Positions 16,640-25,777 of a stretch of DNA of 64,000 nucleotides are shown piece by piece. Where the stretch lies: the NCBI GenBank assembly GCA_963813415.1, contig CAWEYW010000010.1, forward strand, positions 224,717 to 288,716, given 5' to 3'. The first letter of the stretch is position 1. Every line of letters begins with the position of its first letter. Source of the stretch: CAIWHR01 sp963813415 (GTDB lineage: Bacteria; Pseudomonadota; Gammaproteobacteria; Burkholderiales; Casimicrobiaceae). The notes beneath the pieces are model-generated. The model did no database searches and was not told the DNA's origin. It saw only the letters and a program-made list of their open reading frames with translations. The position numbers and the translations under genes are program-made.

Positions 16640-18177
16640 GGCTTGTTAAGCACCGCGTCGATGTAGCCGCTGGGTGCGTACAGCGCCTGCGCGGCGTCCT
16701 GCAGATAAAGCATCGTGGGTCCCGCACCCACGGTGAGCGCGAGACAGAGCCCGAGCAAGGCGGCGATGGGCGCGAACTCCACCAGGCGCACGCGTGGAAT
16801 GGGACGCTCCTCCGCCCAGAAAATACGCATGCCAGCGCGAACCATTGCGATAAGCGACGCGAGACCCGACAGCACCAGAAGCCCGAGCAGCGTCCACGCC
16901 GCGCCCTCGATCGGCGCGGGGGCGAGCACCGCCGCGAGCAACGCGAACTTCCCGACGAAGCCGGGCAGCGGCGGCAACCCCGCCACAAGCAACCCACACG
17001 CAGCGAAGCTCAGTGCGAGCAGGGCCTTGGTTGCGGGAATGGCGACCCCCGTGTCTTGTTCGGGTTCGTCGTGGCCCTCGAGTCCGAACGCCTCGGCGGT
17101 CACCGCGACCATGTCGGCGCCCACGGGGCGCGCGCGCTGCACGAGTTCGATCAGCAGGAAGTACGCGGCGATGCCGAGCGTGGACGCGGCGAGGTAATAG
17201 AGCGCTGCGCCTGCGCTCGCGGCGCTGCCGAGGCCGACGGCAGCCAGCAGTGTCCCGGACGAAGCAAGCAGGCTGAAGCCCGCGATGCGCCCCAGGTCCG
17301 CCGCCGCGAGCACGCCGACAATGGCGAACGCCAGCGTCGCCATGCCGCCCCAGGCAAGAAGCTCCCCGCCGGCCGTGCCGCCGAAGAGCAGCAGCGATAG
17401 GCGGAGCACCGCATAAACGCCGAGCTTGCTCAGGATCGAGAAGAGCGCGGCCGCGGGCGGACTCGCGGCAGCATACGTCCCCGGCAGCCAAAAGCCGAGC
17501 GGCCACATTCCCGCCTTCACGAGGAAGGCGATCGCGAGCACCGCGGCGCCGGCTTCGACGAGGGAGCGATCGGCTGAATCGATCGCCGCAATGCGCAACG
17601 CGAGATCCGCCATGTTGAGCGTGCCCGTCACGCCGTAAATCAGGCTCACGCCGATGAGGAAGAAGAGCGACGCCGTGAGATTGATCACGATGTAATGCAG
17701 GCTCGCACGCACGCGCGCAGTGCCCGAGCCATAGAGCGCGAGGGCGTAGGAGGCAGCCAGCAGCACCTCGAAGAACACGAACAGGTTGAACAGGTCGCCC
17801 GTGAGGAACGCACCGTCGAGACCCATCAGCAGGAATTGCACGAGGGCGTGGAAGCGCGGCCCGGCGCGATGCCAGCGCGCCAGCGAGAACACCGTTGCCG
17901 CGAGCCCCAGCACCGTGGCGAGGAGCACCATGGCCGCGGAGAGGCGGTCGGCGACCAGCACGATCCCGAACGGCGCAGGCCAGCCGCCGAGCGCGTACAC
18001 GCGCGTCGCCCCGCCAAGCGGCAACAACGCGAGGGCAGTGGCGAGCAGGACGAGCAGGGCGCCGACGCTGAGCGCCGCCTTGAGCGCATAGCGGCGCTCG
18101 TCGACGAGCACGATCAGTGCCCCCGCCACGAGCGGGAGCACGATGGGTACGACGACCAGGTGATCGACCCAGCTCAT
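16636..18177 (-). CDS. mnhD: Na+/H+ antiporter subunit D (MnhD/MrpD)
   Basis: A 513-residue polytopic protein homologous to the proton-pumping subunits NuoL/M/N of complex I. It has the lysine- and glutamate-containing membrane segments typical of these pumps, including FLTGDLFNLFVFFEVLLAAS (with the key Glu) and FLVKAGMWPLGFWLPGTYAAA (with the key Lys). Its start overlaps the mnhC stop (ATGA) and its stop overlaps mnhE. With MrpA it forms the proton-translocating arms of the antiporter. Confidence 0.94.
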   Translation of the reverse strand: MSWVDHLVVVPIVLPLVAGALIVLVDERRYALKAALSVGALLVLLATALALLPLGGATRVYALGGWPAPFGIVLVADRLSAAMVLLATVLGLAATVFSLARWHRAGPRFHALVQFLLMGLDGAFLTGDLFNLFVFFEVLLAASYALALYGSGTARVRASLHYIVINLTASLFFLIGVSLIYGVTGTLNMADLALRIAAIDSADRSLVEAGAAVLAIAFLVKAGMWPLGFWLPGTYAAASPPAAALFSILSKLGVYAVLRLSLLLFGGTAGGELLAWGGMATLAFAIVGVLAAADLGRIAGFSLLASSGTLLAAVGLGSAASAGAALYYLAASTLGIAAYFLLIELVQRARPVGADMVAVTAEAFGLEGHDEPEQDTGVAIPATKALLALSFAACGLLVAGLPPLPGFVGKFALLAAVLAPAPIEGAAWTLLGLLVLSGLASLIAMVRAGMRIFWAEERPIPRVRLVEFAPIAALLGLCLALTVGAGPTMLYLQDAAQALYAPSGYIDAVLNKP

Positions 18178-18518
18178 GACGGCGGCTCCCGGCCGTCGAC
18201 ATGATCGGTGCCCGTCAGTCCGCGCGCGGCTAGCAGCACGACGAGCAGCAGCGCCGTCGTCGCGAAGCTGATCACGATCGCGGTCAGCACGAGCGACTGC
18301 GGCAGCGGATCGGCGAAGCGCGCCGGATCGACCGGTATGCCGGGCGTGACGATGGGGGGGCGGCCATTACGCACCCAGCCCATGAAGAAGATGAACAGGT
18401 TGACCGCGTAGGAGGCGAGCGACAGCCCGACGATCACCTGGAACGTGCGCGGGCGAAGCAGCAGCCATACGCCCGAGCCGGCAAGGACGCCGATGCCGAG
18501 GGAGACGATCAACTCCAT
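18174..18518 (-). CDS. mnhC: Na+/H+ antiporter subunit C (MnhC/MrpC)
   Basis: A 114-residue, three-helix protein similar to NuoK of complex I. It starts MELIVSLGIGVLAGSGVWLL, continues VIVGLSLASYAVNLFIFFMG (the NuoK-like segment) and ends in DPLPQSLVLTAIVISFATTA. The start at ATG 18518 lies inside the end of the fused AB gene (10-base overlap), and the stop overlaps mnhD. The frame is open upstream for a long way on this strand; that upstream part is a shadow of mnhA. Confidence 0.93.
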   Translation of the reverse strand: MELIVSLGIGVLAGSGVWLLLRPRTFQVIVGLSLASYAVNLFIFFMGWVRNGRPPIVTPGIPVDPARFADPLPQSLVLTAIVISFATTALLLVVLLAARGLTGTDHVDGREPPS

Positions 18519-21361
18519 GACGAACGCACCGATTGATGGGCGAGCGCGATCAGGATCAACCCTGTCGCGCCTACGACGACACAGAACACGCCGAGATCGA
18601 AGAACGACGCGCTCGGTACATGGACCTCGCCAAGGACCGGCAGCACGACAGTCGCCACGTGCGAGGTGAGAAACGGATGGCCAAAGAGCCATGCCCCAGC
18701 ACCGGTGATTGCCGCGAACAGCAGGCCGGCGCCGATCCAGCGGGCGGGGCGCATCGCGAGTCGATTTTCGGCCCAGTGCGTGCCGCCGGCCATGTACTGC
18801 AGGATGACCGCGATCGTCAGCACGATCCCGGCGACGAAGCCGCCGCCCGGAAGGTTGTGACCGCGGAGCAGCAGGTAAAGTGCCAGCACCATGATGATTG
18901 GGAACATGAGGCGCATGATCACGGCGGGAACGAGCATGTCCTCGGTTCCGTGGACGGTCCTCTGGCCCTTGCGCGCCGGCAAGGGGGCGAGACTTTCCCG
19001 TGCCGGACGGAAACGGCGGAGCAACGCGTATACGGTGATTGCCACGACCGCGAGCACGGTGATCTCGCCGAGTGTGTCGAAACCGCGGAAGTCGACGATG
19101 ATCACGTTGACCACGTTCGCGCCGCCACCTTGAGGATAGGCGCGCTCGAGGAAAAAGCGCGAGATGGTGTCGGGCAGCGGTCGCGTCATCACGGCATACG
19201 AAAGCGTCGCGAGCCCGGCGCCCGCCGCGACGGCGAGCGCGAGATCGCGCGTGCGCCGTGCCACGGTGCCGAGCGTGATCCTCCGCCCTTGCGCCGGCGG
19301 GATTCGCTTGGGAAGCCAGCGCAGCCCCAGCAGCAGCAGGACGGTCGTGACCACCTCGACTAGGAGCTGCGTGAGAGCGAGGTCGGGCGCGGACATCCAT
19401 ACGAACGTCAGACACACGACGAGTCCCGCTCCCCCGGTGAGCACGAGCGCGACGAACCGGTGGAACTTCGCCTGCCACGCTGCGCCGATCGCACACGCGG
19501 CACCGACGACCCACGCGAGTGCGAGTGCAGGCTCTACGCGCGAGCGCGCCAGCGGGCCGAAGTCGAGACCGTGCTCGAGCGCGGGCCACAGTCCGGCGAG
19601 CACCGCCGCGGCCACGGCCAACCGAAGCTGAGGCTGCAGTCGCCCGGTGCCGAGCACACGGAACAGCGCCGCCGGCCAGCGGCGTGCGAACGCGAACAGT
19701 GCGGTGTCGAAGATCCGACGGCTGTCGATCGAGGGCAGCAGCGGGGGTTGCTCGTCGCCGCGCGCAAGCCGCTTCTGCAGCAGCACATACAGAACCGTGC
19801 CGCCCGCGAGAGCGGTCAGGGACATCACGAGCGGACGGGTGAAGCCATGCCATATAGCGAGGCTGTACTCGGGAGTCTGCGGCCCGAGCAGTCCGCGCAC
19901 AGCGACCTCGAGCAGGGGCCCCACGGTCCAGGCCGGGAGAATTCCCACCGCGAGGCAGGCAAACACGAGGAGCTCGATAGGCAAGCGCATCCAGCGTGGC
20001 GGCTCGTGCGGCACGCGGGGCAAGCCCTGTGGCGCGGGACCGAAGAAGACGCCGTGGATGAAGCGAAGCGAATAGGCCACGCTGAAAACGGCCCAGAGCG
20101 TCGCGATGAAGGGCAGCGCGCGGTCGAGCGCGTACAACGGGCCTTCGACTTCCAGCGACCGGGCGAAGAACATTTCCTTGGAGAGGAAGCCATTGAGCAG
20201 CGGCACGCCGGCCATCGCGGCCGCTGCGACCATCGCCGCGGTCGCAGTGATCGGCATGCACCGATACAAGCCGCTCAGCCGTCGGATGTCCCGCGTGCCG
20301 GTTTCGTGGTCGATGATACCGACGGCCATGAAAAGGGATGCCTTGAATGTCGCGTGATTGACGATGTGGAACACTGCGGCCACGGTCGCCAGCGCGCTGT
20401 TCAGGCCGAGCAGCACCGTGATGAGCCCGAGGTGGCTGATCGTGGAGTACGCGAGCAGGCCCTTCAGGTCGTTCTGGAAGATCGCCACGTACGCTCCAAG
20501 CAGGAGCGTCGCCAGGCCGGCGAGACCGACGGTCCACATCCACGCGTCGGTGCCCGCGAGCACCGGCCACAGACGCGCCATGAGAAAGACACCGAGCTTC
20601 ACCATCGCCGCCGAGTGCAGGAACGCCGATACAGGCGTCGGCGCCGCCATCGCGTGAGGCAGCCAGAAATGGAATGGGAACTGGGCACTCTTGGTCAGGG
20701 TTCCCGCCAATACCAGCAGGAGCACGGGAACGTAGAGCGGATGCTCGCGAATCCGCTCGCCCGCCGCGAGCACGGTGTCGAGGTCGTAACTGCCGGCGAT
20801 GTGTCCTAGCACGAGCACGCCGGCGAATAGCGCGAGCCCGCCCGCGGACGTGATCACGAGCGCCATGCGGGCGCCACCGCGCGCTGCGGGATTGCGGTGC
20901 CAGTAGCCGATCAGCAGGAACGAGAAGAAGCTCGTCAATTCCCAGAAGAGCACGAGTTGCACGAGATTACCCGACAGCACCGCGCCGAGCATCGATCCCA
21001 TGAAGGCCAGCAGGAACGAGAAGAAGCGCGGCACGGGATCGCTGGGGGACATGTAGTACCGCGCGTACAGCATTACGAGGAAGCCGATGCCCGTCACGAG
21101 AATGACGAAAAGCCACGCGAAGCCGTCGAGGCGCAGCGCAAAGTCGAGACCGAAGCCTGGCAGCCACTCCAGGCTCATACGGATCACCGCCCCCGCGGCG
21201 ACCTCGGGATACACGCTCCACGCGAGGGCGTGCGCGGCGAGCGCGATGCCGCCTGCGAGCACGGCTTCGGTGTTGCGTGCGTTTCCCGGCCAGAGCGCAG
21301 CGACGACGCTGCCGGCGAAGGGCAGCGCGAGCAGCACGAGCAGGAGGGTGTCGTGGGTCAT
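18509..21361 (-). CDS. mnhA: Na+/H+ antiporter fused subunits A and B (MnhAB/MrpAB)
   Basis: A 950-residue polytopic protein and the first gene of the operon. The N-terminal 520 residues are NuoL-like: FWELTSFFSFLLIGYWH, LTKSAQFPFHFWLPHAMAAP (key Lys) and HIVNHATFKASLFMAVG. The middle carries the MrpA-specific extension (LTQLLVEVVTTVLLLLGLRW). The last 140 residues are a MrpB domain (RLMFPIIMVLALYLLLRGHN, then GGGFVAGIVLTIAVILQY). An A-B fusion is the group-2 (PhaAB-type) organisation. The complex exchanges cytoplasmic Na+ or K+ for protons and serves pH and salt tolerance. Confidence 0.95.
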   Translation of the reverse strand: MTHDTLLLVLLALPFAGSVVAALWPGNARNTEAVLAGGIALAAHALAWSVYPEVAAGAVIRMSLEWLPGFGLDFALRLDGFAWLFVILVTGIGFLVMLYARYYMSPSDPVPRFFSFLLAFMGSMLGAVLSGNLVQLVLFWELTSFFSFLLIGYWHRNPAARGGARMALVITSAGGLALFAGVLVLGHIAGSYDLDTVLAAGERIREHPLYVPVLLLVLAGTLTKSAQFPFHFWLPHAMAAPTPVSAFLHSAAMVKLGVFLMARLWPVLAGTDAWMWTVGLAGLATLLLGAYVAIFQNDLKGLLAYSTISHLGLITVLLGLNSALATVAAVFHIVNHATFKASLFMAVGIIDHETGTRDIRRLSGLYRCMPITATAAMVAAAAMAGVPLLNGFLSKEMFFARSLEVEGPLYALDRALPFIATLWAVFSVAYSLRFIHGVFFGPAPQGLPRVPHEPPRWMRLPIELLVFACLAVGILPAWTVGPLLEVAVRGLLGPQTPEYSLAIWHGFTRPLVMSLTALAGGTVLYVLLQKRLARGDEQPPLLPSIDSRRIFDTALFAFARRWPAALFRVLGTGRLQPQLRLAVAAAVLAGLWPALEHGLDFGPLARSRVEPALALAWVVGAACAIGAAWQAKFHRFVALVLTGGAGLVVCLTFVWMSAPDLALTQLLVEVVTTVLLLLGLRWLPKRIPPAQGRRITLGTVARRTRDLALAVAAGAGLATLSYAVMTRPLPDTISRFFLERAYPQGGGANVVNVIIVDFRGFDTLGEITVLAVVAITVYALLRRFRPARESLAPLPARKGQRTVHGTEDMLVPAVIMRLMFPIIMVLALYLLLRGHNLPGGGFVAGIVLTIAVILQYMAGGTHWAENRLAMRPARWIGAGLLFAAITGAGAWLFGHPFLTSHVATVVLPVLGEVHVPSASFFDLGVFCVVVGATGLILIALAHQSVRSSWS

Positions 21362-21469
21362 CCGGGGGCAGATCGGAGCCGGAACACGAAGCTTAACAAC
21401 CGGCCCTCAGGCGGTTGGATGCCGCGCTAAGATTGCGCTCCCGCGCGCGTCAGGGCTCAAGCGGGGCTG

Positions 21470-21562
21470 TCAAAGCTTCGCGCGACGCAGAAGCTGCGCG
21501 TTGACCCAGACGATGATGGTGCTCATGGACATCAGCACTGCACCGGCCGCGGGAGAAAGCAG
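21470..21562 (-). pseudogene. CopA-type P1B-ATPase C-terminal remnant
   Basis: Thirty codons ending at TGA (21470-21472) read LLSPAAGAVLMSMSTIIVWV and then NAQLLRRAKL. This is the last transmembrane helix and tail of copper-translocating P-type ATPases ('LSP..A..AMS.S...V..NALRL'). No ATPase sequence precedes it: the frame upstream is unrelated. It is a relic of a heavy-metal resistance gene at the start of a zone rich in other fragments. Confidence 0.6.
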
Positions 21563-22080
21563 CACGCTCTACGGCCCGAGGCTTTCGACCCCACGTACGA
21601 GACGAACATGCCCGAAAGTGGGTGCGGGCGCTGTCGGCCGACGCCGCGGCATGCTGCGCAAGCCCGGCGTCTGGTGGAAAGCAGACGCGCTGCGCGAACG
21701 CTGGCGCGTGTCAGGGCAGCAGAAAACCTCACACTAGGGCACCTGCCGCGCTTTGCTAGGCGAGCGGTAGCCGGCTCTGCATCATAGCGGACGCGCCGTT
21801 GTTGGTTGTCGGGATGAAGTGGGAGTTCGCGGGCCACGCGGGGCAGAGCAGGGGAATTCAGGGCTAGCCGGGGGATTCTTCTGGCCCTGGGCACCCCGGT
21901 GGCGGCGTCGGCGTGGCGAGCAAACGCACCATTCGGTTACACCAGCTGCGTGACTTATGACGACGTCCTGCGTGAGTTTTGCGGGACTTTTCGGAAAATC
22001 GATGGAGCCGGATAGGGGCGAAAACTTACGCACCGGACGTTCGCCTGTAATGAAATCAATAACCTAAGTACCTGTTACCG
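21563..22080. other. No gene recognised
   Basis: No coding frame on either strand of this stretch has recognisable family motifs. It lies between the CopA tail and the truncated TrbI gene and is likely the scar of lost mobile DNA. A locally AT-richer segment occurs near 21990-22075. Confidence 0.4.
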
Positions 22081-22854
22081 CCCTTTCGCCCAGGTGCTCG
22101 CGCGAGCACCCAATCTGCGCCGTCCCTAGCCGTCGCCACGCCACCAGCAACTGGATCGGCCTCGGGCGGACAGCCATCGACTGCTGCATCCAGCGATGCC
22201 AAGGCCACTGCGCAGGAACTGCGAGAACAGTTTTTGAATGCCAGCAGCACGGCGTCTACCCGATCGTCTCACTTGCTTAATGGGCCCGCTTCGAGCGATA
22301 TCATCATGGCCGGCACGGTCATCCCTGCGGCGCTCGTTACGGCGATCAACTCGGATTTGCCGGGCCAAGTGATCGCCACTGTCACCGAGCCGGTGTACGA
22401 CACCGCAACGGGCCAGCGTCTGCTCATCCCGCAAGGTTCACGACTGCTTGGGCAATACGACAGTCACGTAGAGTTCGGACAACGGCGTGTACTGATGGCG
22501 TGGACACGGCTGATATTGCCGGATACTTCTTCCGTCGTGCTCGATCGCGTGCCCGCAACCGACCCGGCTGGCAACTCAGGTCTGGAAGATGAGGTCGATT
22601 GGCATTGGAAACGACTGGTTGCTGGTGCTGCGCTGTCCACCCTAATCGGCGTTGGTAGCGAGGTTGCCGCGCCCGATCGAGGTAACGGAACCAATGGTCC
22701 CGTAATCGCCTTTCGTGAAAGCGCACAGGATACGATCAACCAGGTGGGTCAGGAGCTGACAAGGCGTAATCTCAACGTACAGCCCACGCTGGCTATACGG
22801 CCCGGCTTTCCGGTTCGAGTGCTCGTGAACAAGGACCTCGTACTGGGCCGGTAA
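22081..22854 (+). pseudogene. trbI: Conjugal transfer protein TrbI (VirB10-like), N-terminus missing
   Basis: The plus-strand frame reads through about 258 codons to TAA 22854. The beta-barrel domain of TrbI/VirB10 is complete: IMAGTVIPAALVTAINSDLPGQ, TGQRLLIPQGSRLLGQYDS, RVLMAWTRLILPDTSSV and, at the end, RPGFPVRVLVNKDLVL. Before it is a proline/serine-rich linker. Full-length TrbI has 430-470 residues with a cytoplasmic tail and one membrane helix; those are missing because an in-frame stop occurs just upstream (near 22066). An internal start (ATG 22234) could still give a soluble barrel domain. No other tra/trb gene survives nearby. Confidence 0.78.
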
Positions 22855-23311
22855 TCCATCGTTCTATTGGTCTTGCTGCCCAGAGTTGCGTCTTGGACCA
22901 CGAAAGTTCCATTGCCGAGGTTGAGCGGTCCATTTTGGTGACGCCGATCGGTCCGTAAGTGACTTCGGTCGCGAGTGGCATTGCACCCGGCCTCTGCTGC
23001 GCACGAGACCTCGTGGATCAACGATACTGTAACGCAACGTAACGCGGGCGGGCGCCCCAACCCTGCGATACAAAAGGGGAGGCTTCGCGACATTTACAGG
23101 TTACAACAAGTTGGTCTAATGCGCAGGCGTGCCGCGACTGTGCCACGACATTCTTGGTGCGATGACCAGGAACAACACTGCCCTTCTAACCGACAGGAAG
23201 AGCACCACGTCGTAGCGCTGGGTAGCCACAGCGACTCCGAGGCAAGCGTAGTCAGCGTGCCCCCCCGATCACCTGGCCATTGTCCTCGCTTGCGCGCCGG
23301 AGTTGGGGCGC
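22855..23311. other. No gene recognised
   Basis: Between the TrbI relic and the riboswitch candidate I see no frame with family motifs. Short open frames exist on both strands, but their composition does not look like protein. Confidence 0.35.
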
Positions 23312-23447
23312 GGAAGGTCCCGTTTCGGCATTCTAGTTGAGGGTTAACGGGGCCGTGGGTGTGAATCCCCGCGACACGGCCACACTCGTCGGGGAGGCCC
23401 GGGGAGCCGGGCACTGCTCAAGGCCCGTAACCGACGGCGTATCCGGT
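23312..23447 (+). promoter_or_regulatory. Probable cobalamin (B12) riboswitch
   Basis: Conserved blocks of the cobalamin aptamer appear in order: GGTCCC...GGGTTAACGGGG (P2/P3 region), GGTGTGAATCC (the GGTGNGAATCC box), CCACACTCGTCGGGGAG (the 'CCACTGT..CCGGGGAG' block) and GAGCCGGGCACTGC...GGC (close to 'AGCC.GG...CTGCC.GGC'). Such riboswitches often precede TonB-dependent B12 receptors. A broken TonB receptor on the same strand starts about 500 bases downstream. The spacing and mismatches suggest it is degenerate. Confidence 0.5.
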
Positions 23448-23953
23448 ACCTTCCGCACCACCTACCGACGCCAGTTTAGGAGCGTCTCCAGGCTCAGTTT
23501 TCGCCGACGTTCAGGGACGGAAAAGATGGCGTAAGTGGCTGACTGGGCAGGAGGTTGTGGCGCTGCTAAATAATGGCGCCATCGACAGGGCAGGCTGGTG
23601 GAGGAGGGATGCGGCGCGGCAGAGGTGATCAGCAGGAACCACCCCATTCTCAGACGCGCCCAATTCCACGGTAGAGATCACGATGGGTATATCACGAGAG
23701 GGCATGTCGGCGCATCGAGCACCGTCGAGGGGCCGCCCTTGCGGGCCGGCCGCCACGGCACACTTCCCACCCACGAAGATCCCCGTAACGGCGTACCACC
23801 ATCCGGCGGACGCACGCGGACTCCTTACCGACACGCGATAACGCCGGCGCACCGATTGATCTTCAGTGGATTGGCACGTTCCATCGCCCGACGCGCCGAA
23901 GCAGCCGGCAGCCCGCGCGGCACTTCCGGTTCACCCCGGGTGAGCGTCGCGAC
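23448..23953. other. Degraded leader between riboswitch and TonB relic
   Basis: About 500 bases with no recognisable gene. If the receptor was once directly under the riboswitch, the signal peptide and TonB box should have been here, but none is visible. One short frame reads RWRKWLTGQEVVALLNNGAI, which I cannot assign. Confidence 0.3.
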
Positions 23954-24389
23954 ATGGGGCGACCTCAGGTGAGCGCGAACGTGCTGGGACAGAACGACCA
24001 GCTCTCGATCAGCATCCTCGGCCCGCCCTGCCTCGCAAGCGTCAACCTGCGCGGCATCGGCTCCGGCGACACGCTGATGCTGCTCAACGGGCGGCGCGTC
24101 GCGAACTACGTGTTCGACGGCTCGGTTGTTGACGTGAACTCGATTCCGCTCGCCGCCGTTGAGCGCATCGAGATCCTCAAGACGGCGACATCGGCGACCT
24201 ACGGCACCGATGCCGGTCGCTGGCATAGTCAACTTCATTCTGCGCAAGGATTTTCGGTGGGTTGAGGTCACGGGCTACGGCGGCTGGCCCCAGCAGGGCG
24301 GGGGCGAGCAGTTCCGCAGGGCGGCAGCGGCACACGCGTTCGCTCGTCGGAACGATCAGGTCATCCCCGCCCAAAAATCCGTCGCTTAG
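23954..24389 (+). pseudogene. TonB-dependent receptor plug-domain fragment, frameshifted
   Basis: The plus strand encodes the plug domain: SVNLRGIGSGDTLMLLNGRR, then VDVNSIPLAAVERIEILKTA and TSATYGTDA. The frame then shifts at about 24212: the continuation AGIVNFILRKDF is found in another frame (24213 onward). Removing one C in GATGCCGGTCGCTGGC would restore YGTDAVAGIVNFILRKDF. Sequence after about 24300 no longer resembles a receptor; the 600-800 residue beta barrel is absent. It is a clear relic, possibly of a B12 or siderophore receptor, given the riboswitch upstream. Confidence 0.78.
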
Positions 24390-24561
24390 GAACACCTTTC
24401 ACACCCCGTGGTGGTGAATCGGTCGCAATGCGCTTGGAGTTCCGGCCGCGCGCGGTCATCGTGCGCATCAGAGCAGCACGGCTTGTGGAAATTCGCAGCC
24501 GGGGAGCGAGCTCTCCGTGCCGGAACGGATTTTCGGCAGATCACCGTCCAGGGAGATCGCG

Positions 24562-24876
24562 ATGAGCAAGAACTCGATCTGTTGTACGTGGGTAGGCTGC
24601 GCCGTTATCGCGTTCGTTGCGCTCACTTCATCTGCTGCGCGGGCCGACACTCCCGCGGATGAGAACAAGAACGCGGCCCGGGTTGTCGTTGCCCAAGCAC
24701 CGACACCGGACGCCGTGCATGCCCGAGAGGTCGCCTCGCCCGCAGAAGCGTTTCCGGCACACGAGCGCGGCGTTCGTCAGGCTGCAGCACTAAGCAACGA
24801 AGCACTGCGCCGGTACGTCTGGCGTACGCGGATGATCTACAACTTCTACTTCAACGACTTTGTGCCCAAGGAGTAA
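24562..24876 (+). CDS. Small secreted protein of unknown function
   Basis: A 104-residue protein from ATG 24562, preceded by AGGGAGATCGCG. The N-terminus is a signal peptide (MSKNSICCTWVGCAVIAFVA, cleavage near ARA). The mature part is charged, with a conserved-looking C-terminus (LRRYVWRTRMIYNFYFNDFV) rich in aromatic residues. I do not recognise the family. It is the first intact gene after the decay zone, on the same strand as the response-regulator cluster. Confidence 0.55.
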   Translation: MSKNSICCTWVGCAVIAFVALTSSAARADTPADENKNAARVVVAQAPTPDAVHAREVASPAEAFPAHERGVRQAAALSNEALRRYVWRTRMIYNFYFNDFVPKE

Positions 24877-24968
24877 CGCCTCATCTTGCCTCCACGCCGG
24901 CGGGGCGGATGTTTCGCCAGGCCGGCGACTTTTTGCCTGCCACACCCGCGCCGCCGTGCCTGACCCGT

Positions 24969-25107
24969 CGCGAGCCGCTCTTACGCGCCGAGCTCAAGGA
25001 CGCGCTGAGCAGGCTGTGGCCGGAGCCTTCGATCTGCGCCGAGGCCGAGGACGGTATCGAGGCACTGCATGCCATCGAGGCGCATGCGCCGGACATTCTG
25101 TTCCTCG
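24969..25107 (+). pseudogene. Response-regulator receiver fragment (relic paralogue)
   Basis: The frame reads EPLLRAELKDALSRLWPEPS, then ICAEAEDGIEALHAIEAHAP and DILFL. This is nearly the same as residues 13-57 of the intact LytTR regulator at 25778 (EPLLMAELRDSLAQLWPELT ... PDILFL). The first strand with the acidic pocket is missing, and the match stops one residue before the phospho-acceptor aspartate. It is a remnant of a duplicated regulator gene. Confidence 0.7.
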
Positions 25108-25276
25108 CCCAATGGCGAACTGGGCGGCTTTCAAAGAGCGAACCACGCCGACGAGAGCCCATTTCGCGCCGCCCCGGCTCCTATCCGTCGCAAGCCAGTT
25201 GCCCGCATTCCCGAACGGCGCGATAACGCCTCCGTCGCGCGCCATGAACCACCGACAAATTCAGGAGGCCACGGGA

Positions 25277-25756
25277 ATGAACAAACGACTAACGGTCAGT
25301 TGCATGCTGATGTTCGGCATCGGTATATCGAGCGCATGCTGGGCGGATGCGCCTACGGGCGTCACACCGACACTCATCGGGCGAGGCACGTACAATCCGT
25401 TCAACGTGCAGGGCGACCCCAAGTCGCTCGACGTCTCCGTCGCATCCAAGCGCCCGCTCGACATCGTCGTGCGGACCCACGATTACGCCCCGGGAAGCTC
25501 GACGGGATGGCACACGCATCCGGGTCCCGTGTTCATCACCGTGCTCGACGGCACCGTCACCTTCTACGAATACGACGACCCGAGCTGCACGCCGAAGGTA
25601 GTGAAGAAGGGCGAGGGATATGTTGATACCGGCCGCGGTCACATCGGCCGCAACGAAACGGGCGCCCCGGCTAAGGACGTGACTGTCTTCCTCGCGCCCG
25701 TCGCGCAATCGTTTCGGGGCGAGTTGACCACCCCGGGACCCAAGTGCAAATTTTGA
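25277..25756 (+). CDS. Secreted cupin-domain protein
   Basis: A 159-residue protein from ATG 25277 behind CAGGAGGCCACGGGA. It has a signal peptide (MNKRLTVSCMLMFGIGISSA, cleavage near CWA). The cupin metal motif is present: GSSTGWHTHPGPVFITVLDG, and later GEGYVDTGRGHIGRNET (second cupin box). The protein is periplasmic or extracellular; cupins of this kind bind a metal, but the substrate is unknown. It lies 21 bases upstream of the LytTR regulator and may share the operon. Confidence 0.82.
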   Translation: MNKRLTVSCMLMFGIGISSACWADAPTGVTPTLIGRGTYNPFNVQGDPKSLDVSVASKRPLDIVVRTHDYAPGSSTGWHTHPGPVFITVLDGTVTFYEYDDPSCTPKVVKKGEGYVDTGRGHIGRNETGAPAKDVTVFLAPVAQSFRGELTTPGPKCKF

Positions 25757-25777
25757 CACCGGTGCTATCCTCGGCGC

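Noticed and set aside
18174..20570. Very long minus-strand frame (798 codons) overlapping mnhA
   Set aside because: Only its last 114 codons (MnhC) carry family motifs. The rest is arginine-rich shadow of the fused MnhAB gene in another frame.
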